From the NCBI GenBank assembly GCA_022824495.1, contig JAJDZU010000006.1, forward strand, positions 1-64,000: 64,000 nucleotides of DNA, in the 5' to 3' direction. The notes beneath the pieces are model-generated. The model did not search any database. It was not told the origin of the DNA and worked only from the letters and a program-made list of their open reading frames with translations. This DNA comes from Chloroflexota bacterium. GTDB taxonomy: Bacteria > Chloroflexota > UBA11872. Both the position numbers and the translations under genes were made by a program. This document shows positions 45,484-53,854 of this stretch, piece after piece (within the stretch, counting starts at the first letter, position 1; the number at the start of each line of letters is the position of its first letter).

Positions 45484-46659
45484 TTACTCCAGGAACGCCT
45501 CCATGCGGCGGAGGGATTCCTCCAGGTTCTCCATGCTGGTGGCGAAGCTGAGGCGGACGCAGTTGTCGTCGCCGAAGTCGCTGCCGGGGACCACGCCCAC
45601 GTGGGCGTCTTCCAGCAGGCGGTTGGCCCACTCGGTGGAGCCTGACACGCCGACCTGCTCGAAGGTGTCGGACACGTCGGGGAACACGTAGAAGGCGCCG
45701 CCGGGCTCGGGGCAGATGACGCCTTCGATCCGGTTCAGGGCGTTGCTGACGAACTCACCGCGGCGTTCGAACTCGCTGCGCATCATCTCCACGCAGGCTT
45801 GGTCGCCATCCAGGGCGGCGGCCAGGGCGTGCATGGTGAAGGTGGCGGCGCCGCTGGTGGTCTGGGACTGGAGCTTGGCCATGCCCTTGATCAGCTCCAC
45901 CGGCCCGGCCGCGTAGCCCACGCGCCAGCCGGTCATGGAGTACGTCTTGGAGCCGGCGTTGAACGTGATGGTGTGGTCGTAGGCGTGATCCGACACCGCG
46001 CCGAAGCTCTTGAACGTGCGGCCGCCGTAGAGCAGGCGGTCGTACATTTCGTCGCTGAAGGTGATGACGTCGGTGTCCGCCAGCACGTCCACCAGGGCCA
46101 CGGTCTCCTCGGGCGAGTAGGCGGCGCCGGTGGGGTTGCTGGGGGAGTTGAAGACGAAGACGCGGGTGCGATCCGTCAGCGCGTCGCTCAGCTGTTGCGG
46201 CGTGATCTTGAAGTCCTGGTCGGCGCCGGCGTTGACGATGACCGGGACGCCGCCGCAGAGCTTGACCTGCTCGGGGTAGGACACCCAGTAGGGCGCGGGG
46301 ATGATGACCTCGTCGCCCGGGTCCAGCAGGGTGGCAAAGGCCAGGTAGAGCCCTTCCTTGCCGCCCACGCTGGCGATGACCTGGTCGGGCGTGTAGGTCA
46401 GGCCGTTTTCGCGGGCCAGCTTGTTGCAGACAGCCTGCTTGAGTTCGGGCACGCCCGAGGCCGGCTTGGCGTACTTGGTCTCACCGCGACCGAGCGCGTC
46501 GTCAGCAGCCTGCTTGATGTGGTCAGGCGTGTCGAAATCGGGCTCGCCGGCGCCCAGGCTGATGACGTCCACGCCTTCGGCGCGCAGGGCGGCGACTTTG
46601 TTGCTGACGGCGATCGTTCCCGATTCCGCCAAATCTTGAACACGCTGCGAGATCCTCAC
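45484..46659 (-). CDS. aspC: Aspartate/class I aminotransferase
   Basis: A 391-residue fold-type I PLP enzyme of the Igamma/Ib aspartate aminotransferase group, which moves amino groups between aspartate and 2-oxoglutarate or related acids. 'ISLGAGEPDFDTPDHI' (33-48), 'NSPSNPTGAAYS' (171-182), and Lys238 in 'NAGSKTYSMTGWRVGY' as the PLP lysine are all present; 'RLSFATS' has the carboxylate-binding Arg near the end. ATG 46657-46659 is the start. It stands alone, with 240 bases of spacer upstream where I see no gene. Confidence 0.92.
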   Translation of the reverse strand: MRISQRVQDLAESGTIAVSNKVAALRAEGVDVISLGAGEPDFDTPDHIKQAADDALGRGETKYAKPASGVPELKQAVCNKLARENGLTYTPDQVIASVGGKEGLYLAFATLLDPGDEVIIPAPYWVSYPEQVKLCGGVPVIVNAGADQDFKITPQQLSDALTDRTRVFVFNSPSNPTGAAYSPEETVALVDVLADTDVITFSDEMYDRLLYGGRTFKSFGAVSDHAYDHTITFNAGSKTYSMTGWRVGYAAGPVELIKGMAKLQSQTTSGAATFTMHALAAALDGDQACVEMMRSEFERRGEFVSNALNRIEGVICPEPGGAFYVFPDVSDTFEQVGVSGSTEWANRLLEDAHVGVVPGSDFGDDNCVRLSFATSMENLEESLRRMEAFLE

Positions 46660-46899
46660 GGGCCGGCCTTCTGGTGCAAGTCAGGTGGCGTCCATTGTGC
46701 CCGACGCGCGCCGACTGCGGGTGCGATTGATGTGCGTGGGCCAGGCCGATGAGCGGCGGCCGGGGCGTGGCACCGCCTTACGGCCGGGCGCGCGCGTTCA
46801 GCGCCTGAAGCCGTTCACCGGCAATGTGAATGCGCAGAACTCCGCAGCTATCCGGTTGCGCGCAGACACGAGACGAGGCCCGGCAGCGCAGCCGTCGCC

Positions 46900-48987
46900 T
46901 TAGTACCGCACACAGCCGACACCCCAGCCCTGCGGCGACAGGCTCTTGCAGCGGAAGTACTCGCCGTTCCGATATTCCAGCACGGGCCAGTCGGGATTTA
47001 CGTGGCAGGTGCTCGTCCCGTCGCCATTCGGCCTACAAATGGGCATGTGGTAACCAGCGAAGCGGCCAGACCCGCCCGAACTCGCGAGAGACACGCCGCC
47101 TCCCTGACTGCTGGCCTGCCGGGCAGTCGACGGCGCGTCGCTCGATAGCTCGGCGTCCATGTGCGTGGCCTCCGGGACCAGCGGACAGGCGTCGCTCCGC
47201 ACCGTGCATTCGTGCTCGCCGTAGAGCACAGCCTCGTGCGTGCCGTTCAGGAAGTCCTCGAACCGTTCCTCCGTCACAACCTGAATCGCGATCTGTCGGG
47301 CGAGCGCATCGTCCGCGCCACGTGCGACAGCCGCCTGAACGACCAGGGGGTAAACCGGGTGGGTCGTCGGGTCCTGTGCCGGCGCCTGGGGTGACCGGGG
47401 GCTGGCGGCGCCGGGCGGCGACTCATCCAAACCAGCAGACGATCCGACCGACCCGGCCGACCCAGCGGATAATCCGGCCGACCCGCCGGGCGATCCGGCC
47501 GCGCCGGGGGGCAAGCCGAACGCCCCGCCGGGCGAGTCATCCGCCGGCGTGAACGCGATCCGCAGACAGTTCACTTCCCAGCGCCAGCGCGGCCAGGCGT
47601 CGAGTTGCCAGACGGTGACGAACGCCGTCCGGGTGACCAGGTCCACGTCGCTCAGGCTGAAGCCGTCAGTCGTGAAGACGTTGCGGTCCGCCGGGTCCCA
47701 GGCCGGCGCGCAGTAATCGAGGACCGCGCGGTAGACCTCGGCGGGAAGATTCGGCGGGTCAAGCGGGTCGTAGGTCGTTTGCACCGTGCCCACGGTCCTG
47801 GCGGAACCACTTGATGCCGCCGCCGGCGCGCTGACGACAGGCGTGGGCGCACCCCGCAGACAGTTCACTTCCCAGCGCCAGCGCGGCCAGGCGTCGATCT
47901 GCCACACGGTGACGAAGGCGGTGCGCGTAGCCCGATCCACATCGTTCAGGCTGAAGCCGTCCGTCGTATAGATGTTGCGGTCCGACGGATTCCAGGACGG
48001 CGTACACGTGTCCAGGACCTCACGATAGACCCCGATCGGCAAGTTGATCGGGTTGAGCGAGGTGGCGGTCGTCGGGTTCCGCGTGGTCGGCCGGGTCGCC
48101 GGGATGCCGACCGGGCCAGCCGATGGATCCACCGATTGTCTGAAGCCAACGCCCAGGCAGTCCGCCTCCCAGCGCCAGCGCGGCCAGGCGTCGATCTGCC
48201 ACACGGTCACGAATGACGTGCGCGTGGCCCGGTCCACGTCGTTCAGGCTGTAACCGTCCGTCGTGTAGATGTTGCGGTCCGCCGGATCCCAGGCCGGCGC
48301 GCACGTGTCCAGGAGCTCGCGATACTCCCCGATCGGCAAGCTGGTTGCGCTGACCGACGTGGGGTGCAGCGTCGCCGGCCGGGCGGCCGGGGCCCCGGCC
48401 GCAGCGGCCGGTGGCTCCACCGATACCGTGAAATCAACCCCCAGGCAGTCCGCCTCCCAGCGCCAGCGCGGCCAGGCGTCGATCTGCCACACGGTCACGA
48501 ACGCGGTGCGCGTGGCCCGATCCACGTCGTTCAGGCTGTAGCCGTCCGTCGTATAGATGTTGCGGTCCGATGGGTCCCAGCCGGGTGTACACCGATCAAG
48601 GATCGCGGAATAGGCCTGGGGCGCCGGAATGGGGGTTTCAACCGGATCGTCAATCGCTCCACCGGCACCCAGCGCCGCCGCCGCTTCGGGCCCGGCAGCG
48701 CGCAGGCAATCGGCTTCCCAGCGCCAGCGCGGCCAGGCGTCGATCTGCCAGGCGGACACGAACGCTGTGCGCGTGGCCCGATCCACGTCGTTCAGGCTGG
48801 CGCCGTCGGTGGTGTAGATGTTGCGGTCCGTCGGATCCCAGGCTGTCGCGCACTGGTCGAGGATCGCGAAATAAACTTCACGCGGCAGACTTGGCGCGTA
48901 GATCGGGTCGTCCGCCGCCCGCGTGTCGCCGAGCGTGCTCACCGCTCCAAGCAGCACGGTAAGCGCAACCACCAAAAATCGACGCAC
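46900..48987 (-). CDS. Secreted protein with five copies of a novel Trp-rich module
   Basis: A 695-residue protein that I do not recognise. A signal peptide (1-25, ending 'TLGDTRAAD') is followed by five repeats at about 35-95, 121-182, 218-278, 317-377 and 414-474. Each repeat runs: 'LP..Y...LD.C', 'W.P.DRNIYTTDG.SLNDVD', 'RATRTAFVTVWQIDAWPRWR', 'WE..CL'. Each contains two Cys, likely one disulfide, and four to five Trp. Linkers of 25-40 residues are Ala/Pro-rich. A Gly/Ser/Pro linker (480-543) leads to a unique C-terminal part (544-695) with six Cys. GTG 48985-48987 is the start. The repeats are nearly identical at the DNA level too, so recent tandem duplication is likely. Surface display or binding is a guess. 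Confidence 0.75.
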   Translation of the reverse strand: MRRFLVVALTVLLGAVSTLGDTRAADDPIYAPSLPREVYFAILDQCATAWDPTDRNIYTTDGASLNDVDRATRTAFVSAWQIDAWPRWRWEADCLRAAGPEAAAALGAGGAIDDPVETPIPAPQAYSAILDRCTPGWDPSDRNIYTTDGYSLNDVDRATRTAFVTVWQIDAWPRWRWEADCLGVDFTVSVEPPAAAAGAPAARPATLHPTSVSATSLPIGEYRELLDTCAPAWDPADRNIYTTDGYSLNDVDRATRTSFVTVWQIDAWPRWRWEADCLGVGFRQSVDPSAGPVGIPATRPTTRNPTTATSLNPINLPIGVYREVLDTCTPSWNPSDRNIYTTDGFSLNDVDRATRTAFVTVWQIDAWPRWRWEVNCLRGAPTPVVSAPAAASSGSARTVGTVQTTYDPLDPPNLPAEVYRAVLDYCAPAWDPADRNVFTTDGFSLSDVDLVTRTAFVTVWQLDAWPRWRWEVNCLRIAFTPADDSPGGAFGLPPGAAGSPGGSAGLSAGSAGSVGSSAGLDESPPGAASPRSPQAPAQDPTTHPVYPLVVQAAVARGADDALARQIAIQVVTEERFEDFLNGTHEAVLYGEHECTVRSDACPLVPEATHMDAELSSDAPSTARQASSQGGGVSLASSGGSGRFAGYHMPICRPNGDGTSTCHVNPDWPVLEYRNGEYFRCKSLSPQGWGVGCVRY

Positions 48988-49201
48988 CCGGCCCCTGTCC
49001 GCCTCCCAGCGAGCGCAAGAACGATTGTGTCACATCCTTCAGTTCAGCACGATTTAACCAATGCGAGTGATGCGAACTGCATATCGCAATTGCAGCGACC
49101 AAGACTCGATGCTCCGGACCGTGTTTCCCTGCAGAAACAGGGACGTCTGCGTTTGACTGACGTTCTTGACGGCACGCAAGCGCCGTCGACGCACAAGCTG
49201 A

Positions 49202-50458
49202 TCAGATGGGCTGGCCGACAAACACGCCTTCGCGCCGCAGGTAGTCGCACACAGCGCGGTCCAGACGCGCGGGGTATTCCAGGTCCAGCCGGGTGCAGGC
49301 GCGTTCGAGAAAGTGGCTGTAGGCCGAGGCGACTCGTGTCGCCACGCGGCGAAGCCCCATCACGCCGCCCCGTCGGAGGGGCCGCAGCGCGTCAGTCAAT
49401 TTGGCCGCGACTTCAGGCGGCAGGCAGTCCGGCGCGTTGGCCGGCACCGGCGAATCGCCTCTGGAAGCGACGAAAGCCAGTTCGGCGGCAAGGCGCGCGG
49501 CGCCGGCATAGCCCCAGAGCAACCCGGTGTACATGCCGCGGTTGTAGTACGTCGCGCCCACCATGGCGTGGACCAGGAGGACGCATCCGGCTTCGACGAC
49601 CTGGCCGGCGGGACGAGTGTCGGGATCGGGGCCTGGCGGTGACGGCTGCAAGGGCACGGCAATGCCGTAGAGAGATTCGGCCTGGGCCGCCAGCGGTCGC
49701 ACGACGGCGAGCGTGGGTTCAATTGAGTCCAACGCAGGGTCGGGCCAGTCGCGGCTCCAGGCGGCCAAGGGAGACAGCAACGGCTCGATGTCGGCGGCCG
49801 TCAGCGCATCCGCCGCGTGCTTGGGTCCCAGCAGGCCGGCAGCCTGCGGGTCGCGCAGGAGCAGCAGGAGTCGCTGGGCCGACTCCAACAGGTTGGCCTG
49901 CGCCTGCATGGCGGCGACGATGGAGGACTGCTCAATCGCGCGTTGCAGGCGTGCCGCCTCGGTGGGGACCTGCGTGGCTTCGCGCTCCAGCAGTTCCCGG
50001 GGCGTCCGACGCGAGGGCTGGAAGGGGAACTGTTGAAGCCGGGCGCCCAGACCGTGGGGATCGAACAGCGGCGCGACCGGTTCGTAGCGCTGACGGTCGA
50101 GGCTTTCCGGCGAGGTGACGACGAAATCCGCGCGCAGCGGGCCTTCGAAGGTGACAACTACAAGATCGGCGCTGCGTGTCGATCGCTGGCGCCAGCCCAG
50201 GACCGGGCAGATCGCCTGCAAGGTCTCCTCGATGCCGGCCATGAAGGCCGGGCGGTCATCGTCCGAAATCGCCAAACGCAGATCCACGTCGGACCAGCGG
50301 TCGGCGGTGCCGTCGGCCAGGCTGCCGCCGGCCCAGGCGGCCAGAACACGAGGGTCGCTGGACAGAACTTGGAGCGCGGAGTCGACCAGACGCAGGTGCA
50401 GCCCATCGGGAGCCAGACCTGGGTTTGGCGGCAGGCCCGGGTTCGGCGGCAGGCTCAC
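49202..50458 (-). CDS. Nucleotidyltransferase-fold protein
   Basis: A 418-residue protein with a pol-beta-type nucleotidyltransferase core at the N-terminus: 'AAWAGGSLADGTADRWSDVDLRLAI' (about 40-64) provides the GS motif and the paired Asp residues of DxD, and 'DLVVVTFEGPLRADFVV' could provide the third acid (D in RADF). The remaining 300 residues are helical, Leu/Ala-rich. The layout resembles streptomycin-type adenylyltransferases, but resistance cannot be claimed. A proline/glycine repeat 'PPNPGL' is present in residues 4-15. The 5' end overlaps the nucleoside hydrolase stop by four bases, so the two are co-translated. Confidence 0.75.
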   Translation of the reverse strand: MSLPPNPGLPPNPGLAPDGLHLRLVDSALQVLSSDPRVLAAWAGGSLADGTADRWSDVDLRLAISDDDRPAFMAGIEETLQAICPVLGWRQRSTRSADLVVVTFEGPLRADFVVTSPESLDRQRYEPVAPLFDPHGLGARLQQFPFQPSRRTPRELLEREATQVPTEAARLQRAIEQSSIVAAMQAQANLLESAQRLLLLLRDPQAAGLLGPKHAADALTAADIEPLLSPLAAWSRDWPDPALDSIEPTLAVVRPLAAQAESLYGIAVPLQPSPPGPDPDTRPAGQVVEAGCVLLVHAMVGATYYNRGMYTGLLWGYAGAARLAAELAFVASRGDSPVPANAPDCLPPEVAAKLTDALRPLRRGGVMGLRRVATRVASAYSHFLERACTRLDLEYPARLDRAVCDYLRREGVFVGQPI

Positions 50459-51318
50459 GCCGGACGTTCGATCACGCTGAGCAATTCGTCGTGAAACGCG
50501 TCCGTGTCGATCGAGTTGGCCAGCCGCAGGCCAGACGGCCCGTCGGCCGGGGCAAAGCGAACCTGGCCGTCAACGACATCGGCATGCATGGGCGTCGGAT
50601 CGAGCGAAAGGAAAGTCTCGTCCAGCGCCAGGGTCAGGGCGACCGGGTCGTACATGGAGGTCCAGTCACGTTGGCGACGGTCGAAGTAGGTCTCCAGCAT
50701 GAGTGCCAGCGAGTCGCCGACGCCCGGCGCCTGTCGTACGCGCGGCAGATCGTCGCGCCGCAGCTGGGCCTGGCAGGTCACGACGTAGTCGCCCACCAGG
50801 ACCTTGCCGCCGCGGTTGCAGACGGCGGCGGCGGCCGTGGGATTGGTGCCGAAATTGTGCTCGCGCGGGAAGGCGGGTTCATGCCGGCCGCCCATCATCA
50901 CGATGCCGGCCAGGCCTTCGGCGACCTCGGGCCGCTCAGCCAGCAGCCTCGCGGCATTGGTGGCCGGGCCAATGGTTGCCAGCCAGACGGGCTGTGCGGC
51001 TGACGCGATCACGTCGGCCATCACATCGGTTACCGCGCGGGCATCGCAGCGCGGATCGTCGGTGCCCGGCGGCACCACCACGTCTCCCGACAGGGTCACG
51101 GTGTTGACCTCGCCGCCTGGCGCGCCGGCCGCCACCGGCACGTCGTCGACCCCCATTTCGTCCAGCAACCGCAGCGCCAGGGCCGCCCGCCAGCGGGTAT
51201 CGCCCAGCACGGTGGTGACTGCGCGAAGATTGATGCGGGGGTGGCGAGCCGCATAGGCCAGCGCAAAGACATCGTCAACATCGTCGCCGAGATCGGTGTC
51301 CAGGATGAGCGAAATCAC
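50455..51318 (-). CDS. Inosine-uridine-preferring nucleoside hydrolase family protein
   Basis: A 287-residue enzyme that would split a ribonucleoside into ribose and base. The calcium-binding family signature is at the N-terminus: 'LILDTDLGDDVDDVFALAYA' (4-23). 'LATIGPATNAARLLAE' and 'GIVMMGGRHEPAF' (about 135-150) continue the active site, and 'MYDPVALTLAL' holds the late Asp. ATG 51316-51318 is the start. It shares a 4-base overlap with the nucleotidyltransferase gene downstream, which suggests a salvage or modification pair. Confidence 0.9.
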   Translation of the reverse strand: MISLILDTDLGDDVDDVFALAYAARHPRINLRAVTTVLGDTRWRAALALRLLDEMGVDDVPVAAGAPGGEVNTVTLSGDVVVPPGTDDPRCDARAVTDVMADVIASAAQPVWLATIGPATNAARLLAERPEVAEGLAGIVMMGGRHEPAFPREHNFGTNPTAAAAVCNRGGKVLVGDYVVTCQAQLRRDDLPRVRQAPGVGDSLALMLETYFDRRQRDWTSMYDPVALTLALDETFLSLDPTPMHADVVDGQVRFAPADGPSGLRLANSIDTDAFHDELLSVIERPA

Positions 51319-51481
51319 GCCTCGCGCCTCTCGTGGTCGTCAAGCCGGGTCTTGGCCAGCATGGCTTTCGTGAATTGTGCCCGCCGACGCCGTCCGAGGG
51401 TCTCGTCGGCATCTGAAGCTTGCGGTCGGAACTGGGCGAGCGCATCCTGATGGGGACGACGCACAAGGTTTCGGCATCGCT

Positions 51482-51754
51482 ATGGCCACGAAAAACGGTT
51501 CGCTGCCTCACTTCCCGCCGCATCTGAAAGCGCAACGGCGAAGCGACGTTGTACGCACGCTACGGCGCCGCATTGCGCGGTTCGAGTTGCGCTACGAGAT
51601 TTCCACCGAGGAGATGCTGGATCGGACCGCCACTGGCGAGATGCGGGAAACGGCGGAGATTTCACGATGGCAATACGACGCCGACGAACTCGCCGACCTG
51701 ACCGCCCCCGCGGCGAAAAGCACGGCTGGCTCTGGTTCGACCGCTACGAACTGA
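51482..51754 (+). CDS. Probable antitoxin of a decayed toxin-antitoxin pair
   Basis: A 90-residue protein of the small antitoxin type found before DUF6516-like toxins: 'LPHFPPHLKAQRRSDVVRTL' (8-27), then 'RIARFELRYEISTEEMLDRTATGEM', a helical segment with conserved Glu, and 'ETAEISRWQYDADEL'. The C-terminus (Ala/Ser/Thr-rich after residue 75) overlaps the toxin frame by 88 bases. ATG 51482 is used; the frame is open upstream without homology. The partner is broken (next entry), so the gene may be a remnant too. Confidence 0.55.
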   Translation: MATKNGSLPHFPPHLKAQRRSDVVRTLRRRIARFELRYEISTEEMLDRTATGEMRETAEISRWQYDADELADLTAPAAKSTAGSGSTATN

Positions 51755-52167
51755 TTCACCGGGAAGTCCTGGCCGCCCACCCGTTTGTGATCGCGGATCG
51801 CACGCGGTTCGTTCCGGTTGCGGGTAGATCCGACCGTCTGCGCTGCAGGGGCCACATCGTCTGCCGCGGCGGGATTGAGATTGAGGTCGACAAGCGACTT
51901 GCCGTTCGCAGCGTCGACAATCGCACGCAGGTCCGGGCCTTCAAGTACCGGTACCACGCGAGAATCGCGGATCCGAAGTTCGGACGGTCCGGGCGGAACG
52001 CGCTCCGCTAGGACAGCGGCCATGCCCACACGCCCGACGTGTATCACCGCCACGAGTACGATCCGGAAACCGGCCACGACCGCCTGACCACGCTGAGCCG
52101 GGAGGAGTTCCCGGTTCTGAGCGAAATGGTGGACGAACTGGCGGAGATGTTCTCCCAAGCCACCTGA
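51667..52167 (+). pseudogene. DUF6516-like toxin gene interrupted by one in-frame TAG
   Basis: Reading from ATG 51667 gives 114 residues ending 'SGRNALR' at TAG 52009-52011. The same frame then continues without further stops for 52 codons to TGA 52165-52167 ('DSGHAHTPDVYHRHEYDPET' follows directly). With a Tyr codon (TAC or TAT) in place of TAG the joined sequence reads 'RYDSGHAHTPDVYHRHEYD', which has the RYDN-H..H-H pattern of the DUF6516 toxins. One substitution would therefore restore the gene. The start codon is uncertain, because it lies deep inside the antitoxin gene. Confidence 0.65.
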
Positions 52168-52318
52168 ATCCGGGTTCGACAGACAGCGGCGGCTCGTTCT
52201 CGGAGCTTGATCGCGGCAACACAGCAGATCCGGCGGCGCCGACGCTATATCCAAACGTACCGATCAGGCTTGGCTGGATTGCTTGACCAGGTACAACCGA
52301 GGACCGCGGACATCCAGG

Positions 52319-52372
52319 TCAGGCGACCACCAGCGCGCCTTCTTCGTGCAGTTCCTGCAGCGTGCCTACAGC
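52319..52372 (-). pseudogene. 3' remnant of a second halogenase/PqqD-type gene
   Basis: On the minus strand these bases encode 'VGTLQELHEEGALVVA' plus stop, parallel to the end 'VADTLRELHEEGALTVA' of the halogenase gene (53855-55576), with 43 or so of 54 bases shared. Reading further upstream meets a stop within about 20 codons. It is thus a fragment of a lost paralogue. It is the only recognisable content of the 255-base gap 52168-52422. Confidence 0.55.
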
Positions 52373-52422
52373 GGCGGCGGATTCAAGCTGCGGGGTGCCG
52401 GATCGATCGCTCTAAACACGCG

Positions 52423-53745
52423 TCACGAACCCACGACGCGCAGACCTGAGAAGGTCACGTGCGGATCACCTTCACCAAGGGTTGTCGCGCATCCGAATCC
52501 CAAAGTGAATGAAGAATATGGAAGTCCGGCCTCGGAATGCTTCAGCGCACCGTTGATGTAGAAGGCAATACTCCCATTCTGGTAGACGAGCCGCGCGTTG
52601 TAGAGGCTTCGATCAAATGGAATGCCCGTCGCATTGTCCTCAATCTTTATGGTCGTCCAGTTCGGATTTCGATACCGTTCCCAGCTAAAGTACGACCTCT
52701 TGCCTTCGAAGAGATGTGGTCCCAGGAAAATTACATCGATGTTGTCAGCGTCAACGATGTAGAACTCGGCCGCGATGTTGTTGTCAGTCCGGAGGTTTGT
52801 AAAGAGGTCAAATGACGACGCTCGAATCCGCGCGACGGTTCCGAATCCCTGGTCGTTTTCGGCACGGCAGTCCACGCGCTCGGCGGCATACAGCGTGCGC
52901 GGACCGCTCGGGGGCGGCGCGGCGGGCGCCGGCGCGGGTTGCGGCGCCGGCGTGGGCGCCGGCGTGGGCGTTGGGGCCGGGGTCGGCGTGGGGAGGGTAT
53001 GCGTCGGCAGGCTCGAGACCATCGTGGCCGTAATCGGGGCCTTGGCCGCGTCGGGGATGATCACGTTGGACAGCCGCTTGACCTTGTCGGGAACGTTCTG
53101 CCGCCCAACGGCCCCCACCGTCGTCCCCGGCGCCGGGACGTTCCAGACTTCAAAGACGATGCGCTGCGCGCGCAGCAACTGCAGGCCCTGCGGGTTGCCA
53201 TTGACTTCCCGCTCTTCGTAGCGAATCGGCAGTCCGAAGAGGTTCAGCCAGTCCGGTTCGGCCAGGAAGGCGGCCTGGATCTTGGGATTCTGTTCAAGGA
53301 TCGACAGGTGAACATCCTTGACCTCGGAAAAACTCAAGCCGGCCGTATAAAACACCTGGTGCAGGGGAACATTCGGCAGCCGCACGTCCGGGTACTTGTT
53401 CGCCAGCGCATCCAGCGTGTTGTAGTAGTTCATGCGGCTCTCGCCGGGCGACCACTGCAGTATGACTTTCTGGAATGCCTGCAACGTGAACGGCCCCTCC
53501 ACCCAGCGCTGGCTGATCGGATATCCAATCGACTGCAGGCTCTTGCCGCGGACAAACGCCCACATCGGCACGTCGTTGTCGTTGGTGACGGCAAAACCGT
53601 CGTTCGGCTCGGCCGTATCGCTGCCGGTCGCCGTAAACAGGCAACCGTCGTCCAGCGCGATGCCGTCGCAGTCGATCGCGTGCGCCGGAGCGACCAGCAC
53701 GAGCAAGAGCAGCCCGCTGAGCAGCGCGAGCATCACACGTCGCAT
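52423..53745 (-). CDS. Secreted two-domain protein with PT-rich linker and jelly-roll-like C-terminus
   Basis: A 440-residue exported protein. The signal peptide (1-23, 'MLALLSGLLLLVLVAPAHA' within it) is followed by an N-terminal domain (about 30-255) containing 'IGYPISQRWVEGPFTLQAFQ' (positions about 73-92) and 'VILQWSPGESRMNYYNTLD', a module I associate with secreted Chloroflexota proteins. A Pro/Thr/Ala linker (about 250-280) leads to a C-terminal domain with 'SYFSWERYRNPNWTTIKIED', 'NARLVYQNGSIAFYINGALK', a concanavalin/LamG-like beta-sandwich pattern. ATG 53743-53745 is chosen: GGGAG lies four bases upstream; an ATG five codons earlier lacks one. Binding to polysaccharide or cell surface is plausible. 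Confidence 0.75.
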   Translation of the reverse strand: MRRVMLALLSGLLLLVLVAPAHAIDCDGIALDDGCLFTATGSDTAEPNDGFAVTNDNDVPMWAFVRGKSLQSIGYPISQRWVEGPFTLQAFQKVILQWSPGESRMNYYNTLDALANKYPDVRLPNVPLHQVFYTAGLSFSEVKDVHLSILEQNPKIQAAFLAEPDWLNLFGLPIRYEEREVNGNPQGLQLLRAQRIVFEVWNVPAPGTTVGAVGRQNVPDKVKRLSNVIIPDAAKAPITATMVSSLPTHTLPTPTPAPTPTPAPTPAPQPAPAPAAPPPSGPRTLYAAERVDCRAENDQGFGTVARIRASSFDLFTNLRTDNNIAAEFYIVDADNIDVIFLGPHLFEGKRSYFSWERYRNPNWTTIKIEDNATGIPFDRSLYNARLVYQNGSIAFYINGALKHSEAGLPYSSFTLGFGCATTLGEGDPHVTFSGLRVVGS

Positions 53746-53854
53746 AGCTCTCCCAGGCATTTAGCCGCCCACAGGAATTGCCGCACCGGAGTCGCAGCCA
53801 CAGCTTAAGCGCCACGTACCGTAGTGGGCGGTGCCAGACCGCGTCAACGCAGGT

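Noticed and set aside
47420..47530. GGCCGACCC-type tandem repeats
   Set aside because: They encode the Gly/Ser/Pro linker of the five-module secreted protein, so they are not an independent element.
48364..50118. A 584-residue plus-strand frame
   Set aside because: Arg/Pro/Ala-rich and antisense to the repeat protein and the nucleotidyltransferase gene, both of which have clear motifs.
49202..50458. Calling the nucleotidyltransferase an aminoglycoside resistance gene
   Set aside because: Only the GS...DxD core is shared; the remainder is not recognised and context is nucleoside metabolism.
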